From the NCBI GenBank assembly GCA_002420005.1, contig DIHE01000197.1, positions 21,727 through 42,774 of the forward strand: a stretch of DNA of 21,048 nt. Direction: 5' to 3'. Source of the stretch: Holophagales bacterium UBA5704. Lineage in GTDB: Bacteria; Acidobacteriota; Thermoanaerobaculia; Multivoradales; UBA5704. Shown piece by piece: positions 16,101 through 21,048 of the stretch. The position numbers and the translations under genes are program-made. Below the pieces are notes generated by a model. The model had not been told where the DNA came from. It searched no databases and saw only the letters and a list, made by a program, of their open reading frames with translations. The stretch's first letter is position 1; each line of letters opens with the position of its first letter.

Positions 16101-19100
16101 TCGCGAACGGGTCGGGGTGGACGACCATTTCTTCGACTTGGGCGGGCATTCTCTCCTGGCGACCCAGGTGATGTCGCGCTTGCGCGGAGCGTTCGGCATC
16201 GAGATGCCGCTGCGCGACCTCTTCGCGAGCCCGGTTCTGGCGGACCTCGCCGCGCGCATCGAGGTGGCGCGGCAATCCGGCACCGTCCCTTCCGCCCCAC
16301 CCCTCGTCGCGCTGCCGCGCGGAGGTCCCCCGCCCCTGTCGTTCGCCCAGCAGCGGCTCTGGTTCATCGACCAGCTCGAGCCGGGGAGCCCTCTGTACAA
16401 CCTCCCCGCGGCTCTGCGAGTCGAAGGGCCGCTGGACATCGCGGTGCTGGCCTCCTGCCTGGAGGAGATCACGCGGCGCCACGAAGCCCTGCGCACGGTC
16501 TTCGCCCTCCAGGAAGGCACTCCGGTCCAGATCATCCGGCCGGCGGAGCCTCTCGTCCTGCCCCTGGTGGATCTGACGGGCTTGCCGGGCCCGTCAGATC
16601 CGTCCGGCGCGACGGAGCGGCTCGATCTCCGGGCCCTGCAGGCCCTGTTCCTGACAGATCAGGACGCCACCCGGCCGTTCGACCTCGTCCAGGGTCCCCT
16701 GTTGCGTTGCATGATCCTGCGCCTCGGAGAGAAGGACCATATCGTGGTCCTGAACCTGCATCACATCGTCAGCGACGGGTGGTCGATGGGCATCCTGGTA
16801 CGGGAGATCGCGGCGCTCTACCCGGCCTTCCTGGAGCGCCGGCCGTCGCCGCTGCCCGCGTTGCCGGCGCAGTACGCGGATTTTGCGCAGTGGCAGTCGT
16901 CCTGGCTCCAGGGCGAGGTCCTGGAGCAGGAGCTCGCCTTTTGGCGAACCGAGCTCGCCGGGTTGCCTCCGCTCCTGGAGCTGCCGACCGACCGGCTGCG
17001 GCCGGCGGTGCAGAGCTCTCGGGGTTTCACCCGAGCGGTGCGGCTGTCCGATGAGCTCGCGCGGCAGGTCCTGGCGCTGGCCCGGCGCGAGGGGGCGACG
17101 CTTTTCATGGTGCTTCTCGCCGGGCTCGAGGTGCTCCTGGCGCGCTACAGCGGTCAGGAGCGCTTCGCGATCGGCTCGCCCGTGGCCAACCGCAACCGGG
17201 TGGAGATCGAGGGGCTGATCGGGTTCTTCGTCAACACCCTGGTGCTGCGCTGCGACCTCGCCGGCCACCCGACGTTTCGTGCGCTTCTCGGACACGCGCG
17301 CGCGACGGCTCTGGCGGCCTACATGCACCAGGACCTGCCTTTCGAGAAGGTGGTGGAGGAGCTCGCTCCGGAACGCAGCCTCGCGCACACACCGCTTTTC
17401 CAGGTGATGTTCGCCCTGCAGAACGCTCCCGTCGGGAGCCTGGACATCCAGGACCTGCATCTCCATCCGGTGGACCGGATCGAGCCCACCGCGAAGTTCG
17501 ATCTCACCCTGGTCCTCGAAGAGGGCGGCGGCGGGCTCTTCGGCTCGATCGAATACTCCACGGACCTGTTCGACGCCCCGACGATCGAGCGTCTGGCCGT
17601 CCATTACGAGCGATTGCTCGCGGCGGCCGTGGCCGCGCCGGATCTCGCCGTGACGGAGCTGCCGATGCTCTCTGCCGCCGAGCGCCATCAGGTGATCGCC
17701 GAATGGAACGATCCGGGCGTCGCAGGGGCCGGGCCGGCGACCTGTTTCGATCCGTTCTTCGCCGAGCAAGTGCGGCGTGCTCCGGAGGCCGTGGCCGCCG
17801 TCCTGGGAGAGACGTGGCTGACCTACGGCGGGCTCGACCGGCGGGTCGACCGCATGGCGGGGGCTCTGGCGGGCCTGGGGATCGGACCTGATGAGGTGGT
17901 CCCGCTCCTCGCGCAGCGCGGGCTCGATTTCCTGGTGGGCGTGCTCGCACTGTTCCGTGCCGGTGCCGCCTACCTGCCTCTCGACCCGCTCCACCCGCTG
18001 CCGAGGAGCGTTCAGATCATCGCCGCGAGCGGTGCCCGGCGGGTTCTCGTGTCGCAGGCTTTCGCCCCCGCCTTGGCGCGGGCGTTCCAGGGGAAGACCG
18101 AGGAGCCGGAATGTCTGGTCCTGGAGAGCTTCGGCGAAGACGAGCGCGGTGCCGCTTCTGCTCCGCCGCGGCGCGCCCAGCCCTCCGACCTCGCCTATGT
18201 GATCTACACCTCGGGGTCGACCGGCGTGCCAAAGGGGGCCATGCTGGAGCAGCGCGGCATGGTGAACCACTTGTGGGCCAAGGTCGCAGACCTGGGGCTG
18301 GGTCCCTCGGATCGGGTCGCCCAGACCGCCTCGCAATGTTTCGATATCTCGGTCTGGCAGTTTCTCTCCCCGCTGCTCGTCGGAGGTCAGGTCCATGTCT
18401 TCCCGGACGATGTGGCCCATGACGGCTGGGAGCTCCTCCAGGAGATCGACCGGCAGGGGATCACCGTGCTCGAGATCGTCCCCTCGCTCCTGCGCATCGT
18501 GGTCGCAGAGATCGACCGGCAGGAAGCGCAGGAACGCCCGCCTCTGGAGAGGTTGCGCTGGATGATCTCGACCGGCGAGGCACTCCCTCCGGATCTCTGC
18601 CGCGACTGGTTGCGGCTCTATCCGGCCGTGCCCCTGCTCAACGCCTACGGGCCGACCGAATGCTCGGACGACGTGACCCATCATCGGATTCCGTACAACG
18701 TGTCTCTGGAGGAGGCGCGGATCCCCATCGGCCGGCCGGTTCCAGGGCTGCGGCTCTACATCCTGAATTCCTCGTTGCAGCCGCTGCCGGTCGGCGTCGT
18801 CGGAGAGTTGTTCGTGGGCGGGATCGGCGTGGGGCGTGGCTACCTCGCAGACGGCGTCCAGACCGCGAAGACCTGGTGGCCGGATCCACTGTCCGGGGAG
18901 CCTGGAAAGCGCCTGTATCGCACGGGCGACCTGGCGCGCTACCGGCCGGCCGGCGAGATCGAGTACTTGGGGCGCATCGACCATCAGGTCAAGGTGCGCG
19001 GCCACCGCATCGAGCTGGGGGAGATCGAGGCGGTCCTCTCGGACCATCCGGGAGTTCGCACGGCGGCCGTGATCGTGGGAGAGGACGCGCTCGGACAGGA

Positions 19101-21048
19101 GCGCCTCGTGGCCTACGCCGTCCCGGTACAGGACGAGGACGTCGACCGTGAGCGTGTCGGGCTGTGGAGGACGGTGTTCGACGAGATCTACGGCAGCGGC
19201 TCGCGATCGGAGCACGATGCGGGGATCAACCTGCGGGTCTGGGTGAGCAGCTACACGGGCGAGCCGCTCCCCGAGAACGAGATCTTCGAGTGCTTCGAGG
19301 ACTCGGTCGCGCGCATCCTCTCCTTGCGCCCCGCCCGCCTCCTGGAGATCGGTTGCGGCACCGGCCTTCTGCTGCAGAGGATCGCCCCGTTTTGCACCGC
19401 CTGCACGGGCACCGACATCTCGGAGGAGGCGCTGCGCTTCCTGGGAGACAAGCTCGCGCAGCGCAGCGATATCCCGCCGGTCGATCTGCTGCCGCGCGCC
19501 GCCGACGATTTCGCCGGCATCCCCTCCGGCGCCTTCGATATCGTCGTGCTGAACGAGGTGGCGCAGTACTTCCCGAGCGTCGAATACCTGGTGCGGGTGG
19601 TTGAGGGAGCCGTTGCCGCGGCAGCTCCGGGGGGTGTCGTGTTCCTGGGCGGCCTGCGGAGCTTCCCCCTGCTCGAGACCTTTCACTCATCGGTGGAGCT
19701 GTTCCGTTCTCCAGACAGCCGGCCTCTCGCGGCGATCCGCGAGGCGGCGTGGCGGCGTCTGGTCCAGGACAAGGAGCTGGCGGTCGATCCCGCCCTATTC
19801 GAGGATCTGGCGCGGCGGCTCGGCCGCGTGAAGGGCCTGTCGATTCAGCTCAAAGGAGGGCGGGCGCGCAATGAGCTGACCTGCTTCCGGTACGACGTCT
19901 GCCTGCAGATCCAGGGCGGCGCCGAGCCGCCCGCCGTGGCCGGTGGCGATCCCCAACTCGCCGTCTGGGAGAGGGACTGGACCCTGGAGACGCTGCGCCG
20001 CGGACTGGCGCAAGACGGATCGGGGATGCTCGCCGTCCACGGTGTGCCGAACGCACGGGTGCTGGCCGAGATCGCCGCGTTCCGACGGATGCGCGACGGC
20101 GGCGGATCGGGCACTGCCGGCGAGCTGCGGGCCGAGCTCGCCGCGCTCCCCGCCGGGGTGGAGCCCGCCGACCTTTGGCATCTCGCCGCGGAGCTGGGCC
20201 GCGAGGCCGAGGTCCGCTGGTCCACCGACGGCCCGGAGCGGCTCGACGTCCTGTTTCACCTCCCCGGGACGCGGCCCCCCTGGCCGTTCCGGGCCGGCCG
20301 TGAGGAGGCGCCGCGGAGCCGCTTCGCCAACCGGCCGGATCGCGGCGAAGCTTCGGAAGAGCTGGTGCCGCATCTCCGGGCCTTCGCCTCCGAGCGATTG
20401 CCCGAGTGGATGGTGCCTTCCGCCTGGGTCCTCCTGGGGGAGCTTCCCCTCACGCCGAACGGAAAGCTCGACCGCAAAGCCCTGCCGGTGCCGGGCACGG
20501 CACGGACTGCTGTGGCCGCTGCGTGGGCGGCCCCGCGTGGCCAGATCGAGGAGGTCCTTGCCGGCATCTGGGCCGAGGTGCTCGGACTCGAGCGGGTTGG
20601 AGCGGCCGACTCGTTCTTCGATCTGGGCGGCCACTCGCTGCTGGCGACCCAGGTGATGTCGCGCCTGCGTAGCACCTTCGGCATCGAGATGCCGCTGCGC
20701 GAGCTCTTTGCGGCGCCGCGGCTGGCGGACCTGGCCGTCCGGGTCGAGGAGGCTCTGCGGGCCGGCGGGCAGCAGCGCTTCCCACCTCTGGTCAAGGTTC
20801 CGCGCCAGGGGCCTTTGCCCTTGGCGTTCGCCCAGTTGCGGCTCTGGCTCATCGATCAGCTCGATCCGGGCAGCCCGAGGTACAACATTCCGGCGGCTTT
20901 GCGCGTCGAAGGGCCGCTCGATGCCGGTGTGTTGGCGCGCTGTCTCGGCGAGATCGTGCGCCGGCACGAGGCTTTGCGAACGGTCTTCGCTGCTCCGGAG
21001 GGCGTGCCGGTCCAGGTGGTCCGGCCGCCCGAGCCCTTCCGCCTGCCC
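13108..21048 (+). CDS. NRPS, 3' partial: degenerate C*-A(Gln-like)-PCP-C-A(with N-methyltransferase)-PCP-C
   Basis: The reading frame from the ATG at 13108 stays open to the last base (2647 codons visible) and continues outside the window. Domains in order: a degenerate condensation domain C* (about 10-440; HHxxxDG replaced by S139-A140-VCA-D144-P145), A3 (about 469-970; Lys962), PCP3 (Ser1015), C4 (from about 1074; H1218-H1219-IVS-D1223-G1224), A4 (about 1546-2460; Lys2453) with a SAM-dependent methyltransferase inserted before its end (E2080-IGCGTG; N2149-EVAQYF), PCP4 (Ser2510) and the start of C5 (from about 2569). Pocket codes read as DAQDLALVDK (closest to glutamine) and DIWEITADDK (acidic, resembling diaminobutyrate pockets from memory). 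The protein should add a Gln-like residue and an N-methylated residue. Its first C domain cannot be a normal condensation catalyst, so the active C domain ending the previous protein probably serves A3-PCP3. No epimerase or thioesterase is reached. Confidence 0.94.
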   Translation, partial: MTKPIEGFRSSPQQLRAWRLQREGATSCSLLSLRLEGELDRRALHRSLAATVARNEILRTAFRVPAGLATPLQVIHDPGAVSLPEVDFRELAPEHRPGELAALLGVLGGAPFDLEQGEAWRAALVQLGPGDHEMLLALSAVCADPGALEPLAAELVAAYARELAGDEGQPEPPLQYADVAQWQNSLLEGQDAEEGLAVWREHWQVHDIDARLSWPLPLQESETAPGPFAPRDVAVPLACETAGALARLAGAWGAPPQVLILAAWKAVIQRGTGRDETLVGVLCPGRNAEELRGVIGPLARYLPIAGRFSRESSLREAVAQVGQAMKKAEQWEEYFSWDHVAGTKPGAGGFPLCFEAGTGDWKLAVNGLQVKPVWRLAGRALLDSFSLSLSCSGEGESLRLAVRYDPRRYRREAAGRLAGRLAALLDSVVARPEASLGHHAAMADDELGLWLHLSRAPQAAGRRWEGKTLAAVFEDQVDRTPDRLAVVAGDLLTFRELDVRANRLAHHLRAAGAGPEVPVALCLDRSAEAVVAILAVWKAGSCYVPLDPAQPADRLAFLLSDTAAPLLVSRSRLAAGLPGAGKLLGVRTVWLDEDAGIARRPAERPRGGAGPGHLAYIIYTSGSTGRPKGVQVEHRSALHLLAALEDAVLGPRAESGHLSDPRRASLNAQLVFDASVQQLVLLLAGQTLCVVPQDIRADGAALLAFLETREVDLLDCTPSQLRLLVDAGLLDSPSGPRVVLTAGEAVDEILWRRLAQAERKLVFNLYGPTECSVDATFHRIEPGSGGPTIGRPLAGYEVFLLDRSLQPAPPGAPGEICLGGVGLARGYLRRPDLTAERFVPHPFARRPGERLYRTGDLGRHLASGNLEFLGRLDHQVKIRGYRIELGEIEAVLAGQPGVREVLVEAREDRSTGRAGDRRLVAYVTGDAPADALRRSLRERLPDYMVPSFFVKIAAFPLTSNGKVDRKALPEPEQIEKDHLAPRTPVEEVLAGIWAEALGRERVGVDDHFFDLGGHSLLATQVMSRLRGAFGIEMPLRDLFASPVLADLAARIEVARQSGTVPSAPPLVALPRGGPPPLSFAQQRLWFIDQLEPGSPLYNLPAALRVEGPLDIAVLASCLEEITRRHEALRTVFALQEGTPVQIIRPAEPLVLPLVDLTGLPGPSDPSGATERLDLRALQALFLTDQDATRPFDLVQGPLLRCMILRLGEKDHIVVLNLHHIVSDGWSMGILVREIAALYPAFLERRPSPLPALPAQYADFAQWQSSWLQGEVLEQELAFWRTELAGLPPLLELPTDRLRPAVQSSRGFTRAVRLSDELARQVLALARREGATLFMVLLAGLEVLLARYSGQERFAIGSPVANRNRVEIEGLIGFFVNTLVLRCDLAGHPTFRALLGHARATALAAYMHQDLPFEKVVEELAPERSLAHTPLFQVMFALQNAPVGSLDIQDLHLHPVDRIEPTAKFDLTLVLEEGGGGLFGSIEYSTDLFDAPTIERLAVHYERLLAAAVAAPDLAVTELPMLSAAERHQVIAEWNDPGVAGAGPATCFDPFFAEQVRRAPEAVAAVLGETWLTYGGLDRRVDRMAGALAGLGIGPDEVVPLLAQRGLDFLVGVLALFRAGAAYLPLDPLHPLPRSVQIIAASGARRVLVSQAFAPALARAFQGKTEEPECLVLESFGEDERGAASAPPRRAQPSDLAYVIYTSGSTGVPKGAMLEQRGMVNHLWAKVADLGLGPSDRVAQTASQCFDISVWQFLSPLLVGGQVHVFPDDVAHDGWELLQEIDRQGITVLEIVPSLLRIVVAEIDRQEAQERPPLERLRWMISTGEALPPDLCRDWLRLYPAVPLLNAYGPTECSDDVTHHRIPYNVSLEEARIPIGRPVPGLRLYILNSSLQPLPVGVVGELFVGGIGVGRGYLADGVQTAKTWWPDPLSGEPGKRLYRTGDLARYRPAGEIEYLGRIDHQVKVRGHRIELGEIEAVLSDHPGVRTAAVIVGEDALGQERLVAYAVPVQDEDVDRERVGLWRTVFDEIYGSGSRSEHDAGINLRVWVSSYTGEPLPENEIFECFEDSVARILSLRPARLLEIGCGTGLLLQRIAPFCTACTGTDISEEALRFLGDKLAQRSDIPPVDLLPRAADDFAGIPSGAFDIVVLNEVAQYFPSVEYLVRVVEGAVAAAAPGGVVFLGGLRSFPLLETFHSSVELFRSPDSRPLAAIREAAWRRLVQDKELAVDPALFEDLARRLGRVKGLSIQLKGGRARNELTCFRYDVCLQIQGGAEPPAVAGGDPQLAVWERDWTLETLRRGLAQDGSGMLAVHGVPNARVLAEIAAFRRMRDGGGSGTAGELRAELAALPAGVEPADLWHLAAELGREAEVRWSTDGPERLDVLFHLPGTRPPWPFRAGREEAPRSRFANRPDRGEASEELVPHLRAFASERLPEWMVPSAWVLLGELPLTPNGKLDRKALPVPGTARTAVAAAWAAPRGQIEEVLAGIWAEVLGLERVGAADSFFDLGGHSLLATQVMSRLRSTFGIEMPLRELFAAPRLADLAVRVEEALRAGGQQRFPPLVKVPRQGPLPLAFAQLRLWLIDQLDPGSPRYNIPAALRVEGPLDAGVLARCLGEIVRRHEALRTVFAAPEGVPVQVVRPPEPFRLP
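13135..14430 (+). other. Degenerate N-terminal condensation domain C*
   Basis: The fold landmarks are recognisable (SSPQQLRAWRLQ, LEGELDRRAL, NEILRTAFR, PFDLEQG, LQYADVAQWQN). At the active-site position the sequence is LSAVCADPG, so both catalytic-region His residues are gone (Ser139, Ala140), Asp144 stays and the Gly becomes Pro. From memory, a recurring group of NRPS C domains carries a similar ALCAD-type replacement together with the ADVA-WQN block, which suggests a retained non-catalytic or altered role rather than random decay. The domain is in frame and of normal length. Confidence 0.82.
14261..14273 (+). repeat. Short TC dinucleotide run inside C*
   Basis: Six TC units plus a T (13 nt) encode part of a Ser/Phe/Leu alternation (SFSLSLS). 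It is the only simple dinucleotide tract I noticed in the window. Confidence 0.8.
14512..16020 (+). other. Adenylation domain A3, glutamine-like code
   Basis: Complete core motifs (YTSGSTGRPKGV, VFDASVQQL, LYGPTECS, YRTGDLG, NGKVDRKAL). Pocket residues D-A-Q-D-L-A-L-V-D-K resemble the glutamine code DAQDLGVVDK known from lipopeptide synthetases, with Gly to Ala and Val to Leu changes. Glutamate is the main alternative. Confidence 0.7.
16051..16270 (+). other. PCP3
   Basis: DLGGHSLLATQVMSRLR is present; the Ser is encoded at 16150-16152. Confidence 0.92.
16332..16379 (+). repeat. 48-bp perfect direct repeat, copy 2 (start of C4)
   Basis: Identical to 8528-8575. The preceding PCP ends are also nearly identical (the segments around 8398 and 16201), so the similarity covers more than one conserved motif. 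Confidence 0.85.
16569..16601 (+). repeat. Perfect 13-bp inverted repeat, 7-nt loop, inside the C4 coding region
   Basis: The left arm GGATCTGACGGGC (16569-16581) is exactly complementary to the right arm GCCCGTCAGATCC (16589-16601), separated by 7 nt. It would form a very stable GC-rich hairpin in DNA or mRNA. It lies at the point where C4 is 11 residues longer than its sister domains. Confidence 0.9.
17743..20490 (+). other. Adenylation domain A4, interrupted by a methyltransferase; diaminobutyrate-like acidic pocket
   Basis: Core motifs up to A8 (YTSGSTGVPKGA, CFDISVWQF, AYGPTECSDD, YRTGDLARY, VKVRGHRIELGEIEAVL) occupy bases up to about 19050. The methyltransferase follows, and the last A-domain motif (LTPNGKLDRKALP, Lys2453) resumes near 20450. 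Pocket residues D-I-W-E-I-T-A-D-D-K, with Glu and two Asp, fit a substrate with a second positive charge. From memory they differ at one position from the code of diaminobutyrate-activating domains in pyoverdine synthetases. The substrate call is tentative. Confidence 0.75.
19160..19960 (+). other. N-methyltransferase domain embedded in A4
   Basis: LLEIGCGTGLLL (SAM-binding motif I, E2080-G2086), TGTDISEEAL, FDIVVLNEVAQYFPS and LLRSFPLL-like segments are typical of NRPS N-methyltransferases inserted between A8 and A10. It would methylate the alpha-amine of the A4 amino acid on PCP4 using S-adenosylmethionine. Assignment as N- rather than C-methylating rests on its position and the NEVAQYFP motif. 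Confidence 0.85.
20536..20760 (+). other. PCP4
   Basis: DLGGHSLLATQVMSRLR is present; the Ser is encoded at 20635-20637. Confidence 0.92.
20812..21048 (+). other. Start of condensation domain C5, truncated by the window
   Basis: PLPLAFAQLRLWLIDQLDPG, YNIPAALRVEGPL and RRHEALRTVF show the first part of a C domain. Its HHxxxDG site lies beyond the window. Confidence 0.88.

Larger units (their letters stand above)
16327..17650 (+). other. Condensation domain C4 with an 11-residue loop insertion
   Basis: Intact C domain (PPLSFAQQRLWFIDQL, RRHEALRTVF, HHIVSDGWS, YADFAQWQ, HQDLPFEKVVE). The stretch from VDL to RPFDL is 40 residues long, against 29 in C1, C2 and C3. The extra residues (around GPSDPSGATE) coincide with the perfect inverted repeat at 16569-16601. 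Confidence 0.88.

Noticed and set aside
16569..16601. Inverted repeat as a rho-independent terminator
   Set aside because: It lies inside an intact coding region, has no T-run after it, and the gene continues for more than 4 kb.

Overview
The window is the interior of one large nonribosomal peptide synthetase (NRPS) operon. All genes lie on the + strand and are packed end to end: the first junction overlaps by 8 bp, and the next two have gaps of 7 and 13 bp. I see no promoter, terminator, RNA gene, transposase or CRISPR array, and no intergenic stretch longer than 13 bp. The DNA is very GC-rich, and both strands carry long spurious open frames as a result. The style of the synthetases suggests a secondary-metabolite-rich bacterium, for example from Myxococcota or Acidobacteriota, but no taxonomic marker is present, so this is only a guess.

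Layout. (1) 1-279: the C-terminal end of an upstream synthetase, ending in a carrier domain (PCP) and a short docking-type tail. (2) 272-3958: a 1228-aa protein with the order C - FkbH-like glyceryl transferase/phosphatase - PCP. (3) 3966-13094: a 3042-aa protein that begins with a complete family-4 type glycosyltransferase fused in frame to C-A(Gly)-PCP-C-A(Thr)-PCP-C. (4) 13108 to the window end: at least 2647 aa, ordered C*-A(Gln-like)-PCP-C-A(N-methyltransferase inserted)-PCP-C. C* has lost the HHxxxDG active site. The gene continues beyond the window.

How they should work together (inference). The chain from the upstream PCP passes to the C-FkbH-PCP protein, where a glyceroyl unit derived from 1,3-bisphosphoglycerate would be loaded without any adenylation domain. 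Glycerate has no amine, so the C domain would have to form an ester to one of its hydroxyls. The chain is then extended with Gly, Thr, a Gln-like residue and an N-methylated residue whose binding pocket resembles those for diaminobutyrate. The glycosyltransferase sits directly after the glycerate module and may decorate the glyceroyl hydroxyl or the finished peptide. The active C domain ending protein 3 and the dead C domain starting protein 4 suggest a module split across two proteins, with condensation supplied in trans. There is no epimerase or thioesterase domain in view. The product would be a glycosylated, glycerate-containing (depsi)peptide that I cannot match to a known compound.
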